Shown here: piece after piece, positions 1-5,677 of the stretch
How the letters are laid out: each line of letters begins with the position of its first letter
Numbering within the stretch: position 1 is the first letter of the stretch
Made by a program: the position numbers and the translations under genes
Virus record (IMG/VR): IMGVR_UViG_3300010334_000118
Coordinates: 1-38,459 of that record
Direction: 5' to 3' (one strand)
DNA from: a virus
Length of the DNA: 38,459 bases
The notes under the pieces: model-generated
What the model was told of the DNA's origin: nothing
What the model saw: only the letters and a program-made list of their open reading frames with translations
Database searches by the model: none

Positions 1-5
1 CTCCC

Positions 6-25
6 AAAACGATACAGATCGTTTT
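6..25. repeat. Perfect 8-bp inverted repeat
   Basis: The arms aaaacgat and atcgtttt flank a 4-nt spacer (acag). It could form a small hairpin or a protein-binding dyad at the edge of the window. It lacks a long T-run, so a terminator role is weak. If the genome is circular it lies about 0.1 kb upstream of the packaging genes, where a cos or promoter-proximal site would be expected; that placement is inference. Confidence 0.45.
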
Positions 26-67
26 AGTTTCTCAAGTCGCGACCGGTGATCAGCGTGAAATCCGCGC

Positions 68-93
68 AAGTCGTTGATTTTTAACGGTTTTTT
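68..93 (+). repeat. 26-bp direct repeat, copy A
   Basis: The 26 bases starting aagtcgttgatttttaacgg and ending in T's are identical to 1968-1993, with starts exactly 1900 bp apart. Both copies are in the same orientation. Inside the repeat TCGTT and AACGG can pair (one G.U) and are followed by T's, so each copy is also a minimal terminator-like hairpin. The copies bracket the rightward cassette and the 9-mer array, so they may be recombination sites or att-like cores that delimit an inserted segment. Confidence 0.7.
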
Positions 94-339
94 TGCCGAT
101 TTTTTGCCATGATGCATCGATTGGCAGGTGGCGTGAGGCGGTTTTTTGGGGGGCGGCGGCGTGAGGCGATCCGCTGATTGCCAGGTAATGGCAGCTGCAG
201 GTAGTTGACCATGCGATCAGCGCTCACCCAAGCTGACGATAGTGGATGTATAGGGTAAACACCTAGGTTTTGACTATTCACCCATGCCTAGAATGCGCAC
301 ATGCCTGTATATCCAGGTCTGTTTAATAGGATTTAAAAA
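94..339. other. Non-coding leader of the rightward cassette
   Basis: No credible gene is seen here. The stretch is more GC-rich than the phage genes and contains two copies of ggcgtgaggcg (about 130-140 and 157-167) and a gatgcatc palindrome near 111. A promoter for the 340-999 gene is expected, but I could not find a well-spaced -35/-10 pair: TTGACT near 270 and TAGAAT near 288 are only 13 nt apart. A ribosome-binding site (tagg at 327-330) precedes the ATG at 340. Confidence 0.5.
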
Positions 340-999
340 ATGCGCGTTCATCTCACTCTCAAATCGGCTAATGCAAAAGTCGGCCCTGTGCCTGTTAGCA
401 CTACAGAAAAAGCAAGCTGTCCCGTCGATTGCGCATTGCGCGCAGAATGCTATGCATCCACAGGTCCGCTTGCTCTACATTGGGCGAAAGTCTCAAAGAA
501 AGAGCGGGGCACCGACTGGACAGGGTTTACCTTTGCGATTTCAGCTTTGCCAGAGGGGCAGTTTTGGCGCCACAATCAAGCTGGTGACCTGCCAGTAGCT
601 AACGGCTCAGTGGATCCTGTAAAACTTGGTCAATTAGTCGCAGCAAATATGGGCAAACGCGGGTTTACCTACAGCCACCATCGTGACGCTTCAAGCATTA
701 CATGGATCCGGCACGCTAATGCATGGGGGTTTACAGTTAATTTGTCGGCCAATAATTTAGCCGATGCCGACTATTTGGCAGATAAAAATGCCGGTCCTGT
801 GGTGGTGGTGTTGCCATCTACACAATTTACAAATACTGTGACGCCATCAGGGCGAACTGTGGTGGTCTGCCCAGCGACTCAGCGCGATGACGTGAGTTGT
901 GCGACCTGCCAGCTTTGCCAGCGTCAACGTAAAACCATTGTGGGCTTTCCCGCTCATGGATCGCGCAAAAAAGTGATAAATATTCGTTTGTCCGCTTAA
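340..999 (+). CDS. DUF7227-like cysteine-rich protein
   Basis: A 219-residue soluble protein without signal peptide or membrane segment. It resembles the DUF7227 group of conserved proteins found on phages and plasmids of Proteobacteria; their function is unknown to me. Recognisable features are an N-terminal Cys cluster (C27-x3-C31-x5-C37, then YASTGPLALHW), a central RHNQAGDLP motif, GKRGFTYSHH, a GFTVNLSANN segment, VVVCPAT near 174-180, and a C-terminal CxxCxxC (C187, C190, C193) followed by GFPAHGSRKK. The two Cys clusters could hold a metal or Fe-S centre; this is inference. AGG at 328-330 supports the ATG at 340. It is transcribed opposite to both flanking phage operons, is more GC-rich than the rest of the window, and heads a small cassette, all consistent with an acquired moron gene. 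An overlapping frame at 284-598 is rejected. Confidence 0.85.
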   Translation: MRVHLTLKSANAKVGPVPVSTTEKASCPVDCALRAECYASTGPLALHWAKVSKKERGTDWTGFTFAISALPEGQFWRHNQAGDLPVANGSVDPVKLGQLVAANMGKRGFTYSHHRDASSITWIRHANAWGFTVNLSANNLADADYLADKNAGPVVVVLPSTQFTNTVTPSGRTVVVCPATQRDDVSCATCQLCQRQRKTIVGFPAHGSRKKVINIRLSA

Positions 1000-1038
1000 T
1001 CTAGGGTTGTCTGTTAGCCCTGCGCGTCAGGGTTAACG

Positions 1039-1059
1039 GGCCGATCTTGGCCGTTTTTT
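1039..1059 (+). terminator. Possible weak terminator after the DUF7227-like gene
   Basis: GGCC (1039-1042), loop gatctt, GGCC (1049-1052), one G, then six T's (1054-1059). The stem is short, so read-through into the small genes starting at 1070 is likely. A second small stem, ccctg/caggg, lies just before it at about 1018-1032. Confidence 0.5.
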
Positions 1060-1069
1060 GGGGTTTTTT

Positions 1070-1288
1070 ATGATTACATGGTCCGCAAAAAATAACAGCA
1101 GCTATCTTAATGGGAGCCAAAAAGCAAAATCAGTGCTGGCCGCTGTACGAGCTGGTCGCGCTTATGTCAGGGGCGAATTGTACGGCGATGGTATTGTGAC
1201 CATCTACAAAAATGGTAATCCAGTGCGCCAGGATGAGCGATCAATTTTTACGGGTTTTACCTGGTCAGTTTCTGATTTGCAAAGATAA
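1070..1288 (+). CDS. Small hypothetical protein (72 aa)
   Basis: I chose the ATG at 1070 (MITWSAKNNSSY...) over a TTG at 1058. The product has 72 residues, is mildly basic and has no membrane segment. It contains an Ala/Arg-rich central part (SVLAAVRAGRAYVRGELYG) followed by beta-prone segments (GIVTIYKNGNPV). I recognise no family. Its composition is protein-like, and it sits 3 nt before another small gene in the same direction, which supports translation. It is the second gene of the rightward cassette; function unknown. Confidence 0.5.
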   Translation: MITWSAKNNSSYLNGSQKAKSVLAAVRAGRAYVRGELYGDGIVTIYKNGNPVRQDERSIFTGFTWSVSDLQR

Positions 1289-1291
1289 ATT

Positions 1292-1399
1292 ATGCGCCAC
1301 CATTATTGGCAGGCACCATTGCGCAGCGTTATCGCTGACTGTGTTTTTGCGACTTGTATCGGGTTGTTTTTTGCGACTTTTCTTTTTTTGTACCTATGA
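1292..1399 (+). CDS. Tiny single-span membrane protein (35 aa)
   Basis: ATG at 1292 opens a 35-codon frame. The first dozen residues (MRHHYWQAPLRS) are polar or basic, and the rest is one hydrophobic helix rich in Phe and Leu ending LFLYL. The positive N-terminus predicts a cytoplasmic N-end. It begins 3 nt after the preceding stop, and its TGA (1397-1399) overlaps the next ATG (1396-1398), a standard coupling arrangement. No family is recognised. Small membrane proteins in phage accessory cassettes often act in exclusion or lysis control, but nothing here shows that. It is short enough to be missed by usual gene finders. Confidence 0.4.
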   Translation: MRHHYWQAPLRSVIADCVFATCIGLFFATFLFLYL

Positions 1400-1503
1400 C
1401 CTGGCCGTTTCCACCACCTAGTGGACCTGTGCCCTGGTCGCCAGCCCAAAAAAAAGAATATGATCGACTTAAACGGGATCAACTCCCGACTGCGCCCTTT
1501 TAA
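1396..1503 (+). CDS. Tiny proline-rich protein (35 aa)
   Basis: ATG at 1396 overlaps the preceding TGA as ATGA. The 35-residue product starts with a Pro/Trp-rich part (MTWPFPPPSGPVPWSPAQ), followed by a charged segment (KKEYDRLKRDQLP). The stop is 8 nt before a perfect terminator hairpin, so this is the natural last gene of the cassette. No family is recognised. Coupling on one side and the terminator on the other are the main evidence that it is translated. Confidence 0.4.
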   Translation: MTWPFPPPSGPVPWSPAQKKEYDRLKRDQLPTAPF

Positions 1504-1510
1504 AAAATAG

Positions 1511-1533
1511 CCCTGAGTTATCAGGGTTTTTTT
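1511..1533 (+). terminator. Strong intrinsic terminator of the rightward cassette
   Basis: CCCTGA (1511-1516), loop gtta, TCAGGG (1521-1526), then seven T's (1527-1533). It is a perfect 6-bp stem with a U-tail in the rightward direction, closing the 340-1503 cassette. Confidence 0.85.
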
Positions 1534-1899
1534 GCGCCTGTGCTTTTTTGGCATCGGTGCGCCTGTGCTTTATGCGTTGGCGTGCCTGTGGTTCGGTGCG
1601 CCTATGGTGCGCCAATGGTGTTTTGCGCCTGTAGCGTGCCTGTGCGTTAGTTGCGTGCGCCTGTAGTGGTTTGCCTGTGCTTTGACGTGCCTGTGATGCG
1701 CCTGTGGTGCTTTGCTTTGTGCTTTGCCTGTCGGATTTATTGCGCCTAAGGCGCCTGTACTGATGTTTTTTGAGGGTGACAATTCCAAAAATTGTCTCTC
1801 TTTTTTAGGGATTGCCTATGGTCCGACCATGCATTTTTGCGACTGGCGAGCGGGTTAAACGTGTTTTTTTGCTGGTTTTTTGGTGTTTTTGCGCCTGTC
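1534..1899 (+). repeat. Iteron-like array of about 15 degenerate 9-mers (GYGCCTRTG)
   Basis: Copies begin at 1534, 1559, 1582, 1598, 1609, 1625, 1636, 1657, 1671, 1687, 1698, 1724, 1742, 1751 and, isolated, 1891. All have the same orientation. The core is GCGCCTGTG, with variants such as GTGCCTGTG, GCGCCTGTA, TTGCCTGTG, GCGCCAATG and GCGCCTAAG. Spacings of 11, 16, 21 and 26 nt recur, close to half-integral turns of the helix, which suggests protein binding. Spacers are not conserved, so it is not a CRISPR. An origin with iterons, or a terminase-binding (cosB-like) site, are the two readings I favour. Confidence 0.7.
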
Positions 1900-2159
1900 T
1901 GATGCCAGCTTGAAAAATGTCGGTGTCCGATGCATGCGACGCCTAGTTTTTTTTGGAAAAAGAGTGTAAGTCGTTGATTTTTAACGGTTTTTTGTTGCAA
2001 ACCCGATAATTATTGTCAATCCGACCAATTTAGGCCTAAAAAAAGGGTTTCATTAAACCGTTTATAGATACCTTACTTGCAAAACCCCTTACGTCGGCTT
2101 TTAAAAAAAAAAAATTGTCTCATTTTTTGCCATATTTGCAAAATTTTTGGCAAGCCTTT
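1760..2159. other. AT-rich non-coding region beside the 9-mer array
   Basis: No credible gene. It contains the isolated 9-mer at 1891, direct-repeat copy B (1968-1993), the palindrome ttaggcctaa (about 2029-2038), a run of twelve A's (2103-2114) and two copies of aaaattgtctc (about 1789 and 2111). The low-melting tract from 1994 to 2159 next to the array would fit an origin unwinding element; that is inference. Confidence 0.45.
1968..1993 (+). repeat. 26-bp direct repeat, copy B
   Basis: Identical over 26 bases to 68-93, same orientation, starts exactly 1900 bp apart. Similarity stops abruptly on both sides. See copy A for interpretation. Confidence 0.7.
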
Positions 2160-2161
2160 TT
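2127..2161. terminator. Weak bidirectional terminator-like dyad after ybcO-like gene
   Basis: TTGCC (2127-2131) and GGCAA (2149-2153) flank an AT-rich loop and are followed on the plus strand by GCC and T's. On the minus strand the A/T-rich tract at 2103-2114 supplies T's after the dyad. It sits immediately downstream of the last gene of the leftward replication operon. The stem is only 5 bp. Confidence 0.3.
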
Positions 2162-2447
2162 ATTTTTCAGCCAGCAATTTAATTGTTTTGATGTATGCAT
2201 TGCGCCACATTTCAATGCGCTCTTGCTTGCTCATTTTTCCTTGATCTAGGTTTGCGTGGCAAGTAAAGCATAAAGCGGCTATAAACTCATCGCTGGCTTT
2301 AATTCCTCGCCCTTTACCGTGAGAGCTTTCGTTTGAGTGTGCAGCTACCACTGTCCCATCTTCTGCGCCGCAATGTTGACAAGGTAAAGCGCGGCAAGAT
2401 TCCAAGCGTTTTTTGTCCCTTACATATTCAGTCTTAGGAAACATCAT
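2160..2447 (-). CDS. ybcO: YbcO-like HNH-type nuclease (DUF1364)
   Basis: A 95-residue protein of the lambdoid YbcO/DUF1364 family, small metal-dependent nucleases. Seen: C23 and C26 (PCQHCG), AAHSNES with H37, the hallmark GKGRGIKASD at 44-53, then LCFTCH with C60, C63 and H64, and a C-terminal ERIEMWRNAY helix. Two Cys pairs plus His fit a zinc-stabilised beta-beta-metal fold. In lambdoid phages this gene lies in the nin region, downstream of replication genes and next to ninB, as here. Its ATG overlaps the ninB-like stop as ATGA, so it is the last coupled gene of the leftward replication operon. A second ATG one codon in is equally possible. Confidence 0.8.
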   Translation of the reverse strand: MMFPKTEYVRDKKRLESCRALPCQHCGAEDGTVVAAHSNESSHGKGRGIKASDEFIAALCFTCHANLDQGKMSKQERIEMWRNAYIKTIKLLAEK

Positions 2448-2839
2448 GATTTAAACATCACGCCTTGTTCTGCTCCAAACGCTTCCATTAATGTTTGTAA
2501 ATCGCACATTTCCGCTTTTGTCATTTTGCTGGTTGACGTGCCAAGCACTACAAACCCGCCTTCAATCCCTGGCACAACATCCTGTTTTTTTAATTGGGAT
2601 GTAAAAATATGTTTCCAATCGTCTGTTGACAAATACCTACCATACCAATTCACCTGTTCACTAATATCTGTCAGCATAGCCCAAAGCCTTGCGTTTTGTT
2701 CTAGACTGCGATTAGATGGCTTGACTTCTAAAATCATTTTGTGACCAGCCATCAAGGCGCTTTTCAACATAGGCCAAATGCTTTTGGTCATTGCCATATG
2801 CGCTTGGACTGGGTTTACACATTCAACTGACAGTTTCAT
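2444..2839 (-). CDS. ninB: NinB-like recombination mediator (Orf family)
   Basis: A 131-residue protein matching NinB/Orf, a single-stranded-DNA-binding recombination mediator that helps load annealing proteins onto SSB-coated DNA. The diagnostic stretch is RSLEQNARLWAMLTDISEQV followed by WYGR and WKHIFTSQL, with the C-terminal part (TSKMTKAEMCDLQTLMEAFG) typical of the family. Length is close to lambda NinB (about 146 aa). It overlaps the upstream nuclease gene by 17 nt and the downstream ybcO-like gene by 4 nt. Its partner in this phage is probably the ERF annealing protein in the divergent operon (7569-8117). Confidence 0.85.
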   Translation of the reverse strand: MKLSVECVNPVQAHMAMTKSIWPMLKSALMAGHKMILEVKPSNRSLEQNARLWAMLTDISEQVNWYGRYLSTDDWKHIFTSQLKKQDVVPGIEGGFVVLGTSTSKMTKAEMCDLQTLMEAFGAEQGVMFKS

Positions 2840-3101
2840 TTACAACTCCAATCATTCTTAATGCGGCTTCAGGGCCATCAATGCGTGCCAAGGTACTACC
2901 AGACCAATTGTTAAAAAAGTCCTCTTGTAGCGCCGTTAAACGCTTTTTAGGACCATTCTTGATTTCAACTAAAAAACTATGGCCTTTGTAGCCCACCAAT
3001 AAATCTACTGGTAACCCAATAATCCAGACGTAAGCGCCAGCAGCCCTTAATGCGCTGACAATTTGAGCTTGATTTGCATCTACTCTTGCTGCATATCTCA
3101 T
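2823..3101 (-). CDS. Small PD-(D/E)XK / VRR-NUC-like nuclease
   Basis: A 92-residue protein with the core of a restriction-endonuclease-like fold: P-x-D at 31-33 (GLPVDLLVGYKG), then FLVEIKNG with E46-x-K48, the ExK catalytic pair, and LTALQEDFFNNW as the closing helix. It starts RVDANQAQIVSALRAAGA, the usual N-terminal helix of virus-type replication-repair nucleases (VRR-NUC). Such stand-alone nucleases occur in phage replication/recombination modules and may process branched or recombining DNA. It overlaps its neighbours by 4 nt upstream and 17 nt downstream. Exact substrate is unknown. Confidence 0.7.
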   Translation of the reverse strand: MRYAARVDANQAQIVSALRAAGAYVWIIGLPVDLLVGYKGHSFLVEIKNGPKKRLTALQEDFFNNWSGSTLARIDGPEAALRMIGVVNETVS

Positions 3102-3358
3102 AAATTTGCAATTACCTTTTCTATCGTTCTGATTTTTACACCAAAAGAATTAGCTAATGCCTCATTGGATAAATTGTCTTTTATGTATTGCCGAAGCGAG
3201 TTTCTTTGCTTGATTGCGCTTTTTATCTTGTCTTTTTCCTCATCCAATATCTTGGTTTGAGGAAGTTCAATGCCTCTTGCACAAAATTCCCGCGCCCTGG
3301 ATAAATATTCGTTTCGTTCCATTTGCCCATCAGGGCGGTGCATTTTCAATTGCGACAA
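3098..3358 (-). CDS. Small protein with C-terminal helix-turn-helix-like segment
   Basis: An 86-residue, highly charged, probably all-helical protein. The C-terminal part LSNEALANSFGVKIRTIEKV looks like a helix-turn-helix, suggesting DNA binding, perhaps as a delayed regulator of the operon. I recognise no named family. It overlaps the upstream gene by 13 nt and the downstream nuclease gene by 4 nt. MSQLK is taken as the start; MHRPDG (residue 6) is an alternative. Position near the end of the replication/nin operon could suit a late-gene activator role like lambda Q, but there is no sequence evidence for that. Confidence 0.65.
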   Translation of the reverse strand: MSQLKMHRPDGQMERNEYLSRAREFCARGIELPQTKILDEEKDKIKSAIKQRNSLRQYIKDNLSNEALANSFGVKIRTIEKVIANL

Positions 3359-3555
3359 AGTTCAGTCTCCGTTATTTCGCGCATGTATCCACGGCATCGA
3401 GCGTCAAACCCTTTGCCGTAATGCTTTTCAATTAATGAAATCTGCTTTGTTAGCCAAGCGTTAGCCTTTGGTCTTCCAAGCAGTGCAACAGTTGCAAAGT
3501 AGGACGGGACAAGCATTCTTGCTTCTGCTTTTTCTAATTGCTTACGGTCAGACAT
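3346..3555 (-). CDS. Hypothetical protein (69 aa)
   Basis: I place the start at the ATG at 3555 (MSDRKQLEKAEARM...), because that ATG shares one base with the upstream TAA (TAATG), a coupling arrangement; six further codons upstream are possible. The 69-residue product is basic with a helix-rich pattern (WLTKQISLIEKHYGKGFDARCRGYM). It vaguely resembles small conserved proteins of phages (DUF7696-type), but I am not sure. It lies between the PP-loop enzyme and the helix-turn-helix gene in the leftward operon. Confidence 0.6.
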   Translation of the reverse strand: MSDRKQLEKAEARMLVPSYFATVALLGRPKANAWLTKQISLIEKHYGKGFDARCRGYMREITETELCRN

Positions 3556-4382
3556 TAGTCGCCACAAAAGCAAGCAATTGCTTTTTCATTTTTGTCAAAC
3601 ATATCGGTTTGTTCTGCTGCATATTTAACCATTGACGCATAAGAAGGGCGATCTGAACGAAAAACCGCACCGCTTGGCTTGGACGCCAACGCCAACGCCA
3701 ACGCCTCCATTTTTGCCCACCAAATTGCGCGTTCTGGTTTTTCGGCAATCAAACTCAAAACTTGTGCTCCACCTTTCAAAAAGCACAAATCACAATTACC
3801 GTGCATAGTGACGCCATTTATGTTTGGCAAACCAAGGTCAAACGGTTGCGACCTCCAAAAAGCGCCAACATCTTCTTTGGTAATGCCAGCAGTCACAAGA
3901 GGAATGCGAGATTTGTCCACAATCTTGGCTGCTCTACGTTGTTCATCAGCCCTCATCCCGACCCAATCCATATTTTCGTTGTGTTCCCATCCAAGAGATT
4001 TAAGGTACTTGTGGATAGTGCGAATCTTGAGTTCTGCGGTACAAAAGCGCGTGACAGGATTGGGTAAGTAGTTTCGCTTGCGAATAAGCGCCTCAAATGG
4101 CTCACCCTGACGGCTGGCTGTCTCAAAGGTAATACGCTTAAACGCTGGGTCTGCGTTTTGGAACTCAACCCAATGGATTTCTACATTCCAATGCTCTGAG
4201 CAATCCTGCACAAACCTTAGTGTGGCTTCATCTTCCTTGCCGGTGTTGGCAAAACAAACAATTGCCTCCTCTGGAAGTTTGCCGCCGTTAGACTGAAGAA
4301 CACGCCAAAGCATATATGCGCTCGTCCTACCTCCGCTGAAAGAAATGCAAGTTGGTTCAATAATTTTGAATGGATCATTCAT
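3555..4382 (-). CDS. PP-loop ATP pyrophosphatase, PAPS-reductase-like
   Basis: A 275-residue member of the adenine-nucleotide alpha-hydrolase (PP-loop) superfamily. The PP-loop is ISFSGGRTSAYM (SGGRTS at 16-21), with FANTGKEDEATLRFV as the next conserved strand-loop. Cysteines in NPVTRFCTAELKIR, in HGNCDLCFLKGG and at the C-terminus (ACFCGD) suggest a metal centre or thiol chemistry. Relatives reduce PAPS, modify tRNA or act in DNA phosphorothioation. Phage copies are common but mostly uncharacterised. It sits between the replicative helicase and the nin-type genes, so a role in nucleic-acid modification or host sulfur metabolism is possible but unproven. A tandem of three gccaac units (about 3685-3702) encodes an Ala-Leu repeat near residue 230. 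Confidence 0.8.
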   Translation of the reverse strand: MNDPFKIIEPTCISFSGGRTSAYMLWRVLQSNGGKLPEEAIVCFANTGKEDEATLRFVQDCSEHWNVEIHWVEFQNADPAFKRITFETASRQGEPFEALIRKRNYLPNPVTRFCTAELKIRTIHKYLKSLGWEHNENMDWVGMRADEQRRAAKIVDKSRIPLVTAGITKEDVGAFWRSQPFDLGLPNINGVTMHGNCDLCFLKGGAQVLSLIAEKPERAIWWAKMEALALALASKPSGAVFRSDRPSYASMVKYAAEQTDMFDKNEKAIACFCGD

Positions 4383-4388
4383 TTTGCT

Positions 4389-5348
4389 TTACTCGTAGTT
4401 AAAAGGTCTGTCACCAACGTTGCCGGTAAATTGTCCAGAGTCTTTGTGCAGCCAAAGGCCGATTGACGGTTCTCCGTCCCCATTGCCTTCGTAGTGCCTT
4501 TGCTTACGACAAAACAAAATTGAATCGGGTTCATCTTGCTTCTTGCCAAACTGTCCAGCAGTACGCTTATCGTCTTCTTTAACCTTATTGCGCCATACGA
4601 GCATTACATTGTCCACTTGGTCAGTTATTGATCCGCTTCCCTTAATGCTGTGCTTATCAGGAATTTCTGCTTCATTTGATGGTTTGCGCAAGTGGTGCAG
4701 CAAATGAATGTGTACACGCAAGTCTTTAGCAATACTAAATAGTTCGCCAACCAGTCTTTTCTGACCGTTCATATCATCCTCGTCACCCACCACTTTCATC
4801 AGCGAATCAATGAAAATGTGCTTGATGCCTAATTCTTTCGCGCAATAGCGACTCATTCCAATCACGGTTTCTGGGTTTGTAACGCCCATTTGATCGTAAA
4901 TCCAAAGCCGGTTATCGCTCCATGCGCCAAATCCGTCAAACATGGCATCCAATGCTTCAAAACCTTCGATATTCTGATACTCGGGCGTATAGGGGTTTGT
5001 ACCTATAAACATCCTGCTCATCAATCGGATTGTCTCTACTGGCTTCATTTCAAAAGATGCCATGCAAACCTTTTCTCCCTGGTGCATTAGGTGCATTGCG
5101 ATCTGCGCGGTTATCTGACTTTTACCGTGTCCGTTTTGACCGGCCCATACGGTCATTTCTCCCTCACGAAAATAAAAAGAATCGTAAGATTTAACCCAAG
5201 GCAGGAACAGCTTTCGCTCGTTTGCCATTGTACGCATCCGCTCTTTTATTGCGGGAATGTAATCGGCAGCAGGCTTTACCTTCTGTTTGTTGTCAGTCTC
5301 TCGAAGGTACTGAGAAAAGTCTATGGTGTCAGGTATTAATTCGGCCAT
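4389..5348 (-). CDS. DnaB-type replicative helicase / RecA-fold ATPase
   Basis: A 319-residue helicase containing only the C-terminal RecA-like domain of DnaB, without an N-terminal primase-binding domain. Seen: Walker A GQNGHGKS (about 70-77), a SFEMKPVE segment after strand 2 as in DnaB, Walker B HIFIDSLMKV, HLLHHLRKP (DnaB motif H3-like), and a GSGSITDQVDNVM segment with an R-x-K finger nearby. It would unwind the replication fork as a hexamer, loaded by the O-like protein encoded upstream. I start at MAELIPD (5348), with a GGA 5 nt upstream; an in-frame ATG four codons earlier (5360) is possible. It overlaps the previous gene by 13 nt. Confidence 0.85.
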   Translation of the reverse strand: MAELIPDTIDFSQYLRETDNKQKVKPAADYIPAIKERMRTMANERKLFLPWVKSYDSFYFREGEMTVWAGQNGHGKSQITAQIAMHLMHQGEKVCMASFEMKPVETIRLMSRMFIGTNPYTPEYQNIEGFEALDAMFDGFGAWSDNRLWIYDQMGVTNPETVIGMSRYCAKELGIKHIFIDSLMKVVGDEDDMNGQKRLVGELFSIAKDLRVHIHLLHHLRKPSNEAEIPDKHSIKGSGSITDQVDNVMLVWRNKVKEDDKRTAGQFGKKQDEPDSILFCRKQRHYEGNGDGEPSIGLWLHKDSGQFTGNVGDRPFNYE

Positions 5349-5677
5349 GATTCCATCCATTCGGTTTTGGCGCTTTCGCCTTTGATTACTACATATCCAG
5401 CAATAACTGTCTTTGCACCTGCTTTTTTAACAAGATCAAACAGAGTTTTGGCCCGTTGTTCTATTTCGCTTGTAATGTTGACAGTAAGGTTAACCAAAAA
5501 TCGCAGGTCTAGCATTTCAAGTTGATTACCACTTACGCAAACAATCGGTGTAAAAGTCTCATCAAACTTTTTTTGCCATTCAATCATTGGGTTTGGTTCT
5601 GCGAAGTCGTCTAAATTGACGTAATCAGGAACAAAGCCTTTTAATCGCATCTTTATTATTTCTTCATGGCCTCTCAT
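5336..5677 (-). CDS. Conserved phage hypothetical protein (113 aa)
   Basis: A 113-residue, mildly acidic, soluble protein. Hydrophobic strands (FTPIVCVSG, TVIAGYVVIKG) alternate with helices (EIEQRAKTLFDLVKKAG), suggesting an alpha/beta fold. I recognise no family. Its position between the O-like initiator and the DnaB-type helicase is where lambdoid phages place a helicase loader or accessory replication factor, but the sequence has no AAA+ motif, so it is not a DnaC-type loader. Its ATG overlaps the O-like stop (ATGA). Confidence 0.7.
   Translation of the reverse strand: MRGHEEIIKMRLKGFVPDYVNLDDFAEPNPMIEWQKKFDETFTPIVCVSGNQLEMLDLRFLVNLTVNITSEIEQRAKTLFDLVKKAGAKTVIAGYVVIKGESAKTEWMESWPN

Noticed and set aside
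81-281. 66-aa minus-strand frame at the left end
   Set aside because: Low-complexity product with no ribosome-binding site; it crosses the direct repeat.
284-598. Overlapping 104-aa frame starting before the DUF7227-like gene
   Set aside because: It overlaps the clear family member at 340-999 in another frame and has no recognisable domain.
1534-1759. CRISPR array
   Set aside because: Repeat units are only 9 bp, degenerate, with short variable spacers of 0-17 nt; no cas genes.
1570-2000. Two overlapping minus-strand frames (1570-1788 and 1746-2000)
   Set aside because: Translations of the 9-mer array and T-rich DNA, giving His/Gln/Lys-rich sequence without a family.
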